From Paracoccaceae bacterium (GTDB taxonomy: Bacteria > Pseudomonadota > Alphaproteobacteria > Rhodobacterales > Rhodobacteraceae), in the NCBI GenBank assembly GCA_028874915.1, contig JAPPHA010000099.1:46332-85368 (forward strand): a stretch of 39,037 nucleotides of DNA, given 5' to 3'. Made by a program: the position numbers and the translations under genes. Below, piece by piece: positions 8,163 through 17,260 of the stretch. The notes under the pieces were generated by a model. The model ran no database searches, was not told where the DNA came from, and worked only from the letters and a program-made list of their open reading frames with translations. The first letter of the stretch is position 1. Every line of letters starts with the position of its first letter.

Positions 8163-10622
8163 TCAACCGCGGCGCGCCTGGCCGGCAGTTCCGCTCCGCC
8201 CGACACCCCTGTCAATCTTCATGAGCAGCGGGGGCAAGAGAAAAAAGTCGGCGAGAAGCGCAAGGGCAATAACCATTGCGGTCAGCTTGCCCATTGAAGC
8301 GTTCATTTCGAAGCTGGAGACACTCACGACAATGAAGCCCGCCACGAGCACCAGCGAGGTTGTCAGCAAAGCCCGCCCGACCGTTTGGAATGCATGGCGC
8401 ACCGCGTCAGGAGACGTGAAGCCGAGTTCACGCCTGGCCCGTCGGTATTTGCTGAGAAAGTGAACCGTGTCGTCGACCACGATACCCAATGTCATGGCCG
8501 TCACAACCGACAGGGACACGCCGACGTCTCCCACCGTCAAACCCCAGACCCCGAAGCCCAACGCGCCCGGGACCAGATTCGGAATGAGGCTCGCGAGCCC
8601 GAGCCGCAGTGACCGCAGCGCGAAGATGAGGACAAATGAAATCCCGACAAGGGCAATCGTGGTCCCGACCAGCATCGAGATGATATTTCTCCGGCCGAGA
8701 TAGGCGAACATCAGGGTGGTACCGGAACTCTCGGGCCGGGAAATGTTGAGCCCATGATCAGCGAGCCACTGCATCGCGCGTTGATTGAGAGCGAGCACCT
8801 CGTTCGACGAGATCGTCCGTGTGGCCACCACCATCCGTGTTGCCGACTTGTCGGCGTTGACCTGGTTGTTGAGGTCAAGCCCGTATGGAAGCATCAATTC
8901 ATAAAGAAACAGATACTGGGCGGCGAGTTCCCGGCTTTCTGGCAGCCGGTACACAGCCGGGTCATCGCCATGCATGCTCTTGTTGAGCTGCCGGAACGTG
9001 TCAGTGATCACATCGACATGAATCGTCTCCGGTTGCGTCTCGTACCAGTCAGCGAAAGCTGCCAGATCGGCGAGATAGGCAGGGTCGCTGATCCCTCCAG
9101 GCTCGGTCGCACCCAGCGAATACTCCAGGGCGTACATGCCCGTGAGGTGCTGGACGGTGAAATCCACATCGCGCCGAAACTCGATGCTCTCGTCGAAGTA
9201 ATGGAGGAAGATGTCGTTCAGTTCGTTGCGCGGTATCGATGCGGCGAGAAGTACGACGGTCAACCCGCCTCCCCAAAACAGCCTCTTTCGCTGCCGGACC
9301 ACGAATTCGGCCAGCATCACCATTAAAACATCAAGACGCTGCGCGGGTCCGGGAACGCGGATCGGAAGGAGAGAAAGCAGCGCGGGAAGAAAGGTCATGG
9401 AAAGTATGAACGCCGTGACGACACCGAACGCAACGAAATTTCCGAGGTGACGGAATGGCGGCACTTCGGAGAAGTTCATGCTCAAGAATCCGAGAGCGGT
9501 TGTCAGGCTCGCCAGAAATACCGGTTGGAGATTCACGCGTACCGATTCAACGATCGCATCCCGCTTGAGATCGCGGGTTCCGTGGTGCCAGGTCAGGGCA
9601 TCATGGTTTCGGTCCCCACGGGAGGAGTGCACCGCTGCCCGCATGCTGTGAGTAAGGCTCGAATAGACGTGAACGCAGTTGGCAATCGCAACCGTCAACA
9701 CGACAATCGGTGAGATTGCGGTCGCTGCCGTCATCGGGAACCCGACCCAGCCTCCCAGTCCCACCGCAGTCATGACTGACAGCGCAACGACGAGCATGAC
9801 CGCGATTGTCCCGCTGATTCCACGGGTCAAGAACAAGAGCATCAATGTCATCGCAACAAAGCTCGCCGGGACAAGGGTCTGAAGGTCCTTGAGCGACACC
9901 TCCGTAAAGGTCTGGTTGAAAATCACGATTCCGCCCATTCGGACGTCGATTCCGGGAAAGCGCTCGCGAACCTCGTTCCTGAGCCCGCGTGCGAACTCGG
10001 CAACGTGGTGGCCTTCGGTCAAGGCGTCCTTGCCGGGCATTTGCACCGTGACATTGACGCCGCCAACGGCGCCGTCAGGCGCGATGAGGCGCGCTACGAG
10101 ACGCGGCTCTCGCAGGGCGATCGTTCGGATTCGGGAGCGTTCGCCAGCATCGTTGCGGTCCGCTTCGTCCACAAGATCGCGCACCAGGATCTCGTCGCCG
10201 TCAGCGGTGACATGCTGGAAATTGACGACCGAATCGACGCGGCTCGCATACGGAATGGTCCACGACTGTTCGGTGAGCCAGGCAGTCGCTTCAAGCGCAA
10301 GTGCCGAGGTGAAATCGCCATCTTCGGGCACCACAGTGAAGAAGACGTTGCTGTTTTTCCCGTAGGCGTCCTCCATCGCTTCACTGGCGAGGAGTTGCGG
10401 ATTGTCCTCGGAGAAATAGATTCGGTAATCGGCCGACAACTCGAGAAACGCGGTGCCACTCGCCGCAATTCCGACCAGGACCAGGGTGATGGCAATGATC
10501 GGCCACCGCGCGGTGATCACCCAGCCGCCAAGTCGTGATTCCAGCGTGTGCACAGGCGGTGTTTTCGGGGTCAGGCCGACGGCAAGGGTCTGTCCACCCT
10601 CACCGGCCGGACACGCACCCAT
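8163..10622 (-). CDS. MMPL/RND-superfamily exporter
   Basis: This 819-residue inner-membrane transporter of the MMPL branch of the RND superfamily is built as two homologous halves. Each half has one N-terminal helix, a large periplasmic loop and a bundle of five to six helices. The first half has its membrane bundle around residues 250-470 (ISPIVVLTVAIANCVHVY). The second half carries the family motif GIVVDDTVHFLSKYRRAR near residues 720-740, whose acidic pair is thought to relay protons. Such proteins export lipids, hopanoids or other hydrophobic compounds. No membrane-fusion or outer-membrane partner lies beside it. It is isolated, with gaps of 1.2 kb downstream and 0.65 kb upstream. No ribosome binding site supports the ATG at 10622. 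Confidence 0.88.
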   Translation of the reverse strand: MGACPAGEGGQTLAVGLTPKTPPVHTLESRLGGWVITARWPIIAITLVLVGIAASGTAFLELSADYRIYFSEDNPQLLASEAMEDAYGKNSNVFFTVVPEDGDFTSALALEATAWLTEQSWTIPYASRVDSVVNFQHVTADGDEILVRDLVDEADRNDAGERSRIRTIALREPRLVARLIAPDGAVGGVNVTVQMPGKDALTEGHHVAEFARGLRNEVRERFPGIDVRMGGIVIFNQTFTEVSLKDLQTLVPASFVAMTLMLLFLTRGISGTIAVMLVVALSVMTAVGLGGWVGFPMTAATAISPIVVLTVAIANCVHVYSSLTHSMRAAVHSSRGDRNHDALTWHHGTRDLKRDAIVESVRVNLQPVFLASLTTALGFLSMNFSEVPPFRHLGNFVAFGVVTAFILSMTFLPALLSLLPIRVPGPAQRLDVLMVMLAEFVVRQRKRLFWGGGLTVVLLAASIPRNELNDIFLHYFDESIEFRRDVDFTVQHLTGMYALEYSLGATEPGGISDPAYLADLAAFADWYETQPETIHVDVITDTFRQLNKSMHGDDPAVYRLPESRELAAQYLFLYELMLPYGLDLNNQVNADKSATRMVVATRTISSNEVLALNQRAMQWLADHGLNISRPESSGTTLMFAYLGRRNIISMLVGTTIALVGISFVLIFALRSLRLGLASLIPNLVPGALGFGVWGLTVGDVGVSLSVVTAMTLGIVVDDTVHFLSKYRRARRELGFTSPDAVRHAFQTVGRALLTTSLVLVAGFIVVSVSSFEMNASMGKLTAMVIALALLADFFLLPPLLMKIDRGVGRSGTAGQARRG

Positions 10623-11271
10623 GCGTAGAAGCAGGTTTGGCGCGGAACGTCAGGCCGCCGTGTTGCGTTCGCGCTCCAGGAATTTGTCGGTGTTGCCATT
10701 CAACCTGTTGCCGAACCAACCGTATTCGACGTACCGAAACCAGGTCCGCCGGCGAGTCTGTTCCTCTCATTAGCAGAAGGACGGGCCTCAATCAGCCCAT
10801 TGTTCGTGGCGGGCGGGACGGGCGGCAGCTTCTGTTCGAGTATCGGCGCGGTCCCCGGGGGCGGTACTGGAAACCTGTATACGCCTGAAACGACGAGGCG
10901 GAGAAAAATTCGGCGGCAGGCTGTTGGCGGTACATTTGGCAGGACCAAGCGTGAACTCATGGCAGGCGGCCGTCTTCCGCCCCGCCCGTCATGAAATCCT
11001 TGCTGCATTGCGTGGCCCGCATGCGCAATTGACCCGAGACGTGTCCCCCATTTCTGACGGTTCAAGCTCAACTTGACACCAAGGAAACGCCACTTGAAGT
11101 TCAGACTCGGGAAAGTCGGCTTCAGTCTTACTGATTCCTGCGCTACCGGCGATGCTTGCATCCAGGCATGTCTTGTCCGGGACGATCCGGAACGAACGGT
11201 AAATTTGCAAGAGAGTGTATCTGTTTGCCGTCTGTGTGCGTTTGGGCCTGACAGTAGCCGGGCCAGTGCTT
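10623..11271. other. Intergenic gap without recognisable gene
   Basis: I see no intact gene here. On the minus strand just upstream of the exporter, a 39-codon open stretch (about 10653-10772, containing EYGWFGNRLNGNTDKFLE) looks protein-like but has a stop directly before it and no start codon. It may be the C-terminal scrap of a lost gene. A proline-rich minus-strand frame around 10780-10960 has no recognisable family. The SoxX gene ends at 11272 and reads into this gap; I found no strong stem-loop terminator. Confidence 0.35.
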
Positions 11272-11748
11272 TCAATCCTCAACCAGGGTCATGAGATAGG
11301 CGATCACGTCCTCGATTTCACTCGCATCGTAGACGGTTCTTCCCTCGTACTCGGCGGCGACACGGTGCAGCCCATCGCTCCTGTAATAGGAAGGCATGAC
11401 AGTCTCCGGGTTTAGAAACTGCGGCTCGACCAGGCGCAGCCTGAGTTCACCTGCGGTGTAGCGGCTGCCCACACCGTCGAGCGGAGGACCGATATTGCCC
11501 GGGTCCGGCTCTCCTTTTATCGGTATCGCATGGCAGATGAGGCAGGTTGCATTGTCCGCATCACGCACGATCCGCTCCCCCCTTTCCGGATCACCGACCG
11601 TACCCGTAAGTGAACGCGGAATGGCAAGATCAACGATTTCATAGTCAAGTTGTTCAGCAGCCAGAATGACTTCAGACAACCCGGAAAACGCAACCGCCCA
11701 GAGAACAACGGTTCGAAGGGAGGCCGATCCCCGGATGAGGCGGCACAC
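11272..11748 (-). CDS. soxX: SoxX-type c-type cytochrome
   Basis: This small monoheme cytochrome matches SoxX, the partner of SoxA in the thiosulfate-binding SoxAX complex of the periplasm. A signal peptide (about residues 1-30, ending VILA) is followed by C69-x-x-C72-H and the SoxX hallmarks GNIGPPLDGVG, LRLRLVEP, NPETVMPSYYR (Met ligand) and a C-terminal EIEDVIAYL helix. The frame is open upstream to 11880 inside fccB. I place the start at the GTG at 11748, giving 158 residues, because it directly precedes the signal peptide and lies one base after the fccB stop; a TTG at 11757 is an alternative. It is the last gene of the Mo/Fe-S-fccAB block. Its expected partner SoxA is 21 kb away, on the same strand, beyond the sugar island. 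Confidence 0.85.
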   Translation of the reverse strand: MCRLIRGSASLRTVVLWAVAFSGLSEVILAAEQLDYEIVDLAIPRSLTGTVGDPERGERIVRDADNATCLICHAIPIKGEPDPGNIGPPLDGVGSRYTAGELRLRLVEPQFLNPETVMPSYYRSDGLHRVAAEYEGRTVYDASEIEDVIAYLMTLVED

Positions 11749-11749
11749 T

Positions 11750-13042
11750 TCAGCCAAACATGTCGGCGGTAATGCTGGCGTACCAGCCCGCGGCAAATTC
11801 CGCCTCGGCCTGCCGGAATTCGTCGGTCGCATTGGAAGGACTGACGCCGCCTGATCCGGGGATCGAAGCGATCTCCTCATTGTCGTCCAGCCGGTATACT
11901 GCCGCTACCGAGATACCGTATTCGGCCGAAAGCAGGCTGTAGCAGGTGTTGATGAATGCAGGTTCCGGCGGATCTTCCCCGGCAAGCAGGGATACGATTG
12001 CATGGGCACAGACCTTTGCCTGACTGTTCGCACTGAAACCCGATTTCGGCATGGCCCCGGCTAGGATTGCATCGCCCAGGATGTGGATGTTCGGAACGAC
12101 CCTGGACGCAAATGTCCGCTGGTTGACGCTGCACCAGTCGTCGCCTTCAGCCAGGCCGGCCGTGTCAACAAGCTTCGCGGATCTCTGCGGGGGAATGATA
12201 TTGGCGACATCAGGCCGAAATTTGTCGAAATCCGTGCGAACGGTCATAGTGTCCGGCTCGACCGCAACGACATTTCCGCCTTCCGAGAATCCGACCCATT
12301 CGATCAAGCCCGGGTAGAGCCGTTCCCATCCTTCACGGAAGAGTCCCTGCTTCGAGAACCCGTCCTTGCTGTCGAGAATCAGCAGTTTCGACCGCGGCTT
12401 GTGCTGGTGGAGATAATTGGCAATGAGGCTGGCCCGTTCATAGGGTCCGGGCGGGCACCTGAACGGATTGGCCGGAGCCGTTATGACAACCAGACCGCCA
12501 TCTTCCATCGCCACCAGCTGGTCCCGAAGCAGCCTGGTCTGCGGACCCGCAATCCACGCGTGCGGCATGCGCTGTGCCACCGCTTCGTCATACCCATCGA
12601 TCGCAGCCCACTTGATGTCGATCCCTGGCGACAGAACCAGCTTGTCATAGGACAGCCTGTCGCCACTGCCGCCGGAGAGCCGAATTTCGTTGTTTTCGGC
12701 ATCTATCGCCACTGCCTCATCATGGACGACGGTCACACCTGCCCGCCTAAGGCCGTCATAGCCGTGGATCACCGAACCGAGTTCCCGAATCCCGCCAATG
12801 ACCGTGTTGCTGAACGGGCAGGTAACGAAACGCTCGTTGCGGGCAACCAATGTCACGCTGAGACCAGGCGCCAGGCGGCGCAGGTACCTTGAGCAGGTTG
12901 CGCCGCCGAAACCGCCCCCCACGACGACGACCGATCCGCGGGCATCTGCGAATACGCGGTCGGCGAATGCGCCGGCAACAGCGGTGGCTCCTGCGAGTTT
13001 CAGAAGATCGCGGCGCGTTCCGAAAGACTCACTGGTTGTCAT
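11750..13042 (-). CDS. fccB: Flavocytochrome c sulfide dehydrogenase flavoprotein (FccB/SoxF)
   Basis: The 430-residue periplasmic flavoprotein oxidises sulfide and passes electrons to a c-type cytochrome. It begins with a Tat signal (GTRRDLLKLAG), followed by an FAD-binding Rossmann motif VVVGGGFGGAT (about 39-49). In the family a cysteine holds FAD covalently, here Cys75 in TCPFSN. Two more form the active-site disulfide, here most likely Cys196 (FRCPPGPYERA) and Cys367 (INTCYSLL). The C-terminal FCSD flavin-binding domain is complete. The gene overlaps the upstream cytochrome gene by 14 bases, as expected for FccAB, and soxX follows after one base. SoxF is the name used when it sits in sox clusters. 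Nothing suggests inactivation. Confidence 0.92.
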   Translation of the reverse strand: MTTSESFGTRRDLLKLAGATAVAGAFADRVFADARGSVVVVGGGFGGATCSRYLRRLAPGLSVTLVARNERFVTCPFSNTVIGGIRELGSVIHGYDGLRRAGVTVVHDEAVAIDAENNEIRLSGGSGDRLSYDKLVLSPGIDIKWAAIDGYDEAVAQRMPHAWIAGPQTRLLRDQLVAMEDGGLVVITAPANPFRCPPGPYERASLIANYLHQHKPRSKLLILDSKDGFSKQGLFREGWERLYPGLIEWVGFSEGGNVVAVEPDTMTVRTDFDKFRPDVANIIPPQRSAKLVDTAGLAEGDDWCSVNQRTFASRVVPNIHILGDAILAGAMPKSGFSANSQAKVCAHAIVSLLAGEDPPEPAFINTCYSLLSAEYGISVAAVYRLDDNEEIASIPGSGGVSPSNATDEFRQAEAEFAAGWYASITADMFG

Positions 13043-13376
13043 TTTCCTCGTCCGGAGCGCCGTGCAAGAGTTGCCAGTTTTCGGTCAATACCCGAGACAG
13101 GACCTCGATATCGGATTCGCTGAGCGCCCTGGCAATGCGGTCCATGACCGTGGCTTCGATGTCACCGTCACGGAAACCGATCAGGAATGCCTGCATGGAC
13201 TCCGCGTCCAGTTCGGAGATGTCCGGAACCGAACCCGGACTCTTTCCTGTCTGGCCATGGCAGGCCGCGCACATTTCAGCCAGGAGGCCGGTCCACGATT
13301 CGTCTGCTCCCGCGGCCTCCGTAGAAACCGCAACAGAAACCAGGAGCGGTGCCAGCCAATTTCCGGTTTTGGGCAA
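13029..13376 (-). CDS. fccA: Monoheme cytochrome c, FccA-like subunit of sulfide dehydrogenase
   Basis: A 115-residue exported cytochrome with a short signal peptide (about 1-23, ending EAAGA) and one heme site, C36-x-x-C39-H, in a CAACHG context, followed by SVPDISELDAE and MQAFLIGFRDG. This is the small-cytochrome pattern found beside FccB, where it accepts electrons from the flavoprotein. Only one heme is present, unlike the diheme FccA of Allochromatium vinosum or diheme SoxE. Its 3' end overlaps fccB by 14 bases. It follows the Mo subunit gene after 69 bases on the same strand, so it may also serve that enzyme. Confidence 0.82.
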   Translation of the reverse strand: MPKTGNWLAPLLVSVAVSTEAAGADESWTGLLAEMCAACHGQTGKSPGSVPDISELDAESMQAFLIGFRDGDIEATVMDRIARALSESDIEVLSRVLTENWQLLHGAPDEENDNQ

Positions 13377-13445
13377 GTTAACCGATTTCCGACCGGCGGC
13401 CGATTTTGTTCGGCCACCGGTATGTTGTCGATTCGGTCCAGGCGA

Positions 13446-15728
13446 TCAGATCAGATCATGATTGCGGATCGGCAAACTGCGGATCCGCTTGCCCGTGGCC
13501 GCAAAGATCGCGTTGGCAACCGCCGGTGCGATCGGAGGAAGACCGGGTTCGCCGACACCTCCCCACTTGTCGCCGCCCGAAAGCGCGAAATGGGTGCGGA
13601 CTTCCGGCATCTCATTTATTCGCAGCATGAGATACTGGTCGAAATTGTCCTCCACCACCGCGCCCTTGTCGATATGGATTTCTCCGTACAGTGCGGCTGT
13701 CAGGCCATACACGACGTTGCTCTCCATCTGCATTTCGACCATCTTCGGATGAATGACATGTCCGCAGTCGATGGCAGCATCAACCGTTTCGACCCGCAAC
13801 TGTCCGCGGCGGCTGACGGTCACATAGGCAACATGAACCACGATCGTACCGAACGCTTCCGCCATTCCGATGCCCAGCCCTTCGCCGCGGCGAAGATCCG
13901 TGGTCCAGCCAGCGCCTTCCGCCGCCACTTCAAGCGGACGACGGAATTCCGAATCCTCGGGCAGAAGATCCAACCGGAATTGCAGGGGATCGGCACCCGC
14001 CGCATGAGCGAGTTCGTCAATGAACCCTTCCAGTGCAAACGCGTTCTGCGATGCGCCGACGGCACGCCACCAGTGAACCGGCAAATGCGAATCACGGATG
14101 GCATAGTCGACCTGCGCGTTGGCAAAGTCATAGGGAAGACGCTTGTCCAGCCCTTCAACAGCCTGGCTGTCGATCCCGTCCCTCAGGAACTGCGGTATCT
14201 GGTGGTTGAAGATCGAGTGCGAAACCACACGGTTCCAGTATGCCTCCGGCTTCCCGTTCGCATCAGTCGCTGCCGCGAAATGATAGACCGAGTACGGCCG
14301 CATCTTGGCTTGCCGGGCCGTTTCCTCTCTCGTCCAGATCACTTTTACCGGTCGTCCAAGTGCCTTTCCGATTGCCGTAGCCTGGCGAACCTCGTCTGGC
14401 CGCGAACGCCGACCAAATCCCGTGCCCAGGAAGCAGTTGTGCACATGCACTTGTTCCTCGGGAAGTCCGGCTTCCTCGGCTGCAGCGGCGATTGCCCTCG
14501 GCGGGTTCTGGGTACCCACCCAGACGTCCGCCCGGTCCGCTGTCACATGCACGGTGCAGTTCATCGGCTCCATGCAGGCATGATCGAGGTACGGAGTGGT
14601 ATATGTCGCTTCCATCACATTGGAAGACGCATCAATCGCACTGCGCGCATCACCCACCGAGTGCGCCGGGTTGTAGCTAGGGTCATCCGGATTCGCCAGG
14701 ACTTCCAAGGCACCGTTGATGATGCTGGTGTCGGTGACGTCTCCATGTCCACCGTCGTCCCATTCCTTGGGCATGAGTTGCAGGGCTGTAAGCGCGCGAT
14801 AATACGTATCGGCAATCACGGCCACACCGCTCTGGATACCCGTCACGCGGTTGGCAACTTCGTCGAGATTGTAATGCAGAACCCCGATGCCGCCCTCTCC
14901 GAGCCGGTATGCCGCAATGACACCCGGCCGATCCTTGACCGCGTCGAAGTCGTAGCTGACGAGACTTCCGCCGGGAACCGGGGCCACCTCGACAGCAGCG
15001 AAGACCATGTCCGGCACCTGTGCATCGATGCCGTAGACGGCGCTTCCGTTGACCTTCACTGGCGTGTCCAGACGTGCAACTGACGTCCCGAGCAGTGTAA
15101 ACTGGTCAGGCGTCTTGATTGCCGGTTCGGACTCTAGCTGAATGCCTGCGGCTGCTGCCGCAAATTCACCGAACATTCCGGACTTGTCGCCGGCACTGAG
15201 CATGCCGTTTTCCGCTGTGACTGCCGACCTGTCGACGCCCCACGCATCCGCTGCGGCCTGCTTCAGGCGTTCGCGTGCACTGGCGCCTGCCTGCATCAGG
15301 TACAGGCGTGAGCGGCGAACCGCGCCTGAGCCACCTGTTCCCATTCGCTGGTACAGGTTGTCGGTTTCCTTGGCCGCTCCGGCGGCCACCATGTAAGGTT
15401 CGGCAAAATTCTGCACGTGTCGGTTGACATCGGCATACACCGCCCGAACCTTGGACCAGTCGCATTGCAGTTCTTCGGCAACGAGCATCGGCATGCCGGT
15501 GAAGACGCCTTCACCCATCTCGGACTGGCCAACCCGGATGGTCACCGAATTGTCCGGATCGATAACCAGCCAGGCATTGACTTCCTGGCCACCTTCTTCT
15601 GCGGTCCATGGCGATCCCATGACACCCGCATCTGCACCCGTCGGCATGTAAAACCCGAGCATCAATCCGCCGGCAGCGGAAGCGCTCGTGACGATAAATG
15701 TTCGACGGTCAATTTCCATTGTTGTCAT
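13446..15728 (-). CDS. Xanthine-dehydrogenase-family Mo-binding subunit (IorB-like), Tat-exported
   Basis: This 760-residue molybdopterin subunit is of the aldehyde dehydrogenase/isoquinoline 1-oxidoreductase (IorB) type. These enzymes hydroxylate N-heterocycles or oxidise aldehydes using water. A Tat signal ([15 protein letters not shown]) indicates export. Landmarks are GQSEMGEG near the N-terminus, the Mo-pterin loop [22 protein letters not shown], and the catalytic glutamate in [10 protein letters not shown] close to the C-terminus. The frame is open to 15908, but ATG 15728 has a GGGAGG site about nine bases upstream and gives a proper signal peptide. It follows the 2Fe-2S gene after five bases. 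Relatives pass electrons to a multiheme cytochrome c. None is adjacent, but a triheme one ends the sox block at 30274. The substrate is unknown. It is not SoxC, which belongs to the sulfite oxidase family. Confidence 0.88.
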   Translation of the reverse strand: MTTMEIDRRTFIVTSASAAGGLMLGFYMPTGADAGVMGSPWTAEEGGQEVNAWLVIDPDNSVTIRVGQSEMGEGVFTGMPMLVAEELQCDWSKVRAVYADVNRHVQNFAEPYMVAAGAAKETDNLYQRMGTGGSGAVRRSRLYLMQAGASARERLKQAAADAWGVDRSAVTAENGMLSAGDKSGMFGEFAAAAAGIQLESEPAIKTPDQFTLLGTSVARLDTPVKVNGSAVYGIDAQVPDMVFAAVEVAPVPGGSLVSYDFDAVKDRPGVIAAYRLGEGGIGVLHYNLDEVANRVTGIQSGVAVIADTYYRALTALQLMPKEWDDGGHGDVTDTSIINGALEVLANPDDPSYNPAHSVGDARSAIDASSNVMEATYTTPYLDHACMEPMNCTVHVTADRADVWVGTQNPPRAIAAAAEEAGLPEEQVHVHNCFLGTGFGRRSRPDEVRQATAIGKALGRPVKVIWTREETARQAKMRPYSVYHFAAATDANGKPEAYWNRVVSHSIFNHQIPQFLRDGIDSQAVEGLDKRLPYDFANAQVDYAIRDSHLPVHWWRAVGASQNAFALEGFIDELAHAAGADPLQFRLDLLPEDSEFRRPLEVAAEGAGWTTDLRRGEGLGIGMAEAFGTIVVHVAYVTVSRRGQLRVETVDAAIDCGHVIHPKMVEMQMESNVVYGLTAALYGEIHIDKGAVVEDNFDQYLMLRINEMPEVRTHFALSGGDKWGGVGEPGLPPIAPAVANAIFAATGKRIRSLPIRNHDLI

Positions 15729-15733
15729 TGTCA

Positions 15734-16195
15734 CTATCCTCCCGCGATTTCGGCAGCCCGATGGATGGCCTCCCGAATTCGGGAGTATGTACCGCATCGG
15801 CAGATATTGTCCGACATCGCTGCATCGATATCGAGATCGGACGGGTTCGGTCGCTGACTCAAGAGCGCCGCGGCAGCCATTATCTGTCCCGACTGGCAGT
15901 AACCGCACTGCGGAACGTCTCCCTCGATCCAGGCGAGCTGCAGCGGATGCGAACTGTCTTCCGAAAGCCCCTCGATTGTGGTGATTTCCGTTCCTACCGC
16001 GGCAGATACCTTCATCGTGCAGGAAAACGCCTTTTTGCCGTCAACATGCACCGTACAGGCTCCGCATTTCGCAATGCCGCAGCCGTATTTTGTGCCTGTC
16101 AGGCCGATATTGTCCCGGAGCACCCAAAGAAGCGGAGTCTCCGGTTCCACATCGACTGTGTGTGACGTACCGTTTACATTGAGTGTAAGTGCCAT
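15734..16195 (-). CDS. 2Fe-2S subunit of Mo hydroxylase (IorA-like)
   Basis: This 153-residue protein has two 2Fe-2S domains. The plant-ferredoxin-type N-terminal domain uses Cys39, Cys44, Cys47 and Cys59 ([10 protein letters not shown]). The helical domain uses Cys97, Cys100, Cys132 and Cys134 (CGYCQSGQ and ICRCGTY). It transfers electrons from the Mo centre to an external acceptor. It has no signal peptide, so export would be by hitchhiking on the Tat-bearing Mo subunit, which is known for this family. The GGGAGGA ribosome binding site about seven bases before the ATG is strong. It is the first gene of the block Fe-S, Mo, fccA, fccB, soxX. There is no FAD subunit, which fits the IorAB class. 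Confidence 0.92.
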   Translation of the reverse strand: MALTLNVNGTSHTVDVEPETPLLWVLRDNIGLTGTKYGCGIAKCGACTVHVDGKKAFSCTMKVSAAVGTEITTIEGLSEDSSHPLQLAWIEGDVPQCGYCQSGQIMAAAALLSQRPNPSDLDIDAAMSDNICRCGTYSRIREAIHRAAEIAGG

Positions 16196-16563
16196 TCACG
16201 AATCCTCCCTTTTGGAACCCTACGTTCCAACAAGCAGAGGAGGTCGTGCTGCGGGCAATCCAGAACGGCAAAACCAGTTCGCTCACAGGAACGCAAGGAC
16301 AGGGTAGTCCTGTTGCGAAGGAAGGGCAACTGGGAAATCCGATAGGGATCGGTTTTCCCAGGGTTTTCTCACGCAAATCGTGTGATGGTTGGCGCGGGGG
16401 CCTGCAACACATGAAATCTCGCCGGTTTTTTGACTTAGGGTGTTGCTGTTTCTGCGTGCGGGGCCGGCTTCGGTGCGGCGATGCTGCTTTCGCGGCTGAT
16501 TCGCTGCAGCGCGACGCCGATTTGGAGTTGAACGGAGGATTGGGGCAGGAGTCGGAAACACTG
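16196..16563. other. Upstream region of Mo/Fe-S operon
   Basis: No gene is recognised in these 368 bases. The segment nearest 16195 holds the ribosome binding site of the 2Fe-2S gene. A minus-strand frame between 16430 and 16550 (containing SRESSIAAPKPAPHAE) runs on in phase after the stop of the IS3-relic frame and ends at a stop. It may be insertion-sequence debris. If the block is now transcribed separately from the sox block, its promoter should lie here; I cannot point to a clear one. Confidence 0.35.
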
Positions 16564-17040
16564 TCAGGCTGCTGGAGATCGGAACTTGTGCAGGACAGCC
16601 TTGATGGTTCGTGACTTGTTGAGCGCGAAATCGTTCATGATGTCACTGCAAGTTATCTTCCATTTCTTGGTCGACCTGTCCTTCACGGTGAAGAAGACGA
16701 CGGCAATGGCGAGTTTGTCGCACGAGACCCGGCTGACGGGGCCAAGGGCGTTGTGTAGGTCTTGGTACTTTCCTGTCAGCGCCTCGTTCAGGATCATCGT
16801 GTCCAGCGTCAGGTTCGACACGGCCCGGTGAAGACTGGCGTTGTCGCGTTCCATTTCCTTCATCTTGTGGGCCTGGCTCACCTCCATGCCGCCGTGCTCT
16901 CGGTGTCATCGGAGGTAACTCTGTTCCGAGACGCCAAAACCGCGGCAAAATTCTCCAGCGGTCTCGCCCTTGCACGAGCGGATCCCCGTTTCGCACAACA
17001 TGCCGATGATCTGTTCGGCTTTGTAAGGCCTTCGGCTCGT
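16564..17040 (-). pseudogene. IS3-family orfA relic with in-frame stop and foreign tail
   Basis: On the minus strand, from about 17040, the frame reads PYKAEQIIGML, then CKGETAGEFCRGFGVSEQSYLR, the helix-turn-helix of IS3 OrfA proteins. A TGA at 16908-16906 stands where a Trp is usual. In the same frame it continues HREHGGMEVSQAHKMKEMERDNA, LTLDTMILNEAL, GKY, the leucine-zipper end of OrfA. Beyond GKY the expected OrfA/OrfB junction is missing. Instead an unrelated 60-residue tail (VSCDKLAIAVVFFTVKD, DIMNDFALNKSRTIKAVL) runs to the stop at 16564. No DDE domain follows. The element is dead and marks the left edge of the sugar island. Confidence 0.7.
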
Positions 17041-17260
17041 ATCGCCCTCCCCTGAAGGGCAATTCAAGCCACATCTTCACTCCAAGGGCGGACCACTTTC
17101 AGGAATCCAGGTCAATTCGAAAATCAACTGGATGTTCGCAACCGGGAATGCCAAGGACAAAGTGGCGAAAGCCAGTCCCAGTCCAATTCTTCCAAAACAC
17201 AATCCGAAGATCCCAGATCACCGTGACAAAACTCGAGTTGGCGGCCGTTCCGTGGTCGGA

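Noticed and set aside
12798-15083. Very long plus-strand open frame (761 codons) opposite the Mo subunit and FccA/FccB
   Set aside because: It is antisense to clearly recognisable genes and has no known domain. It is a GC-rich shadow frame, as are those opposite the sulfatase (37302-38951) and the amidase (580-1683).
13446-15728. SoxC, the usual Mo protein of Sox clusters
   Set aside because: The motifs ([17 protein letters not shown]) and the two-domain 2Fe-2S partner belong to the xanthine dehydrogenase family, not the sulfite oxidase family.
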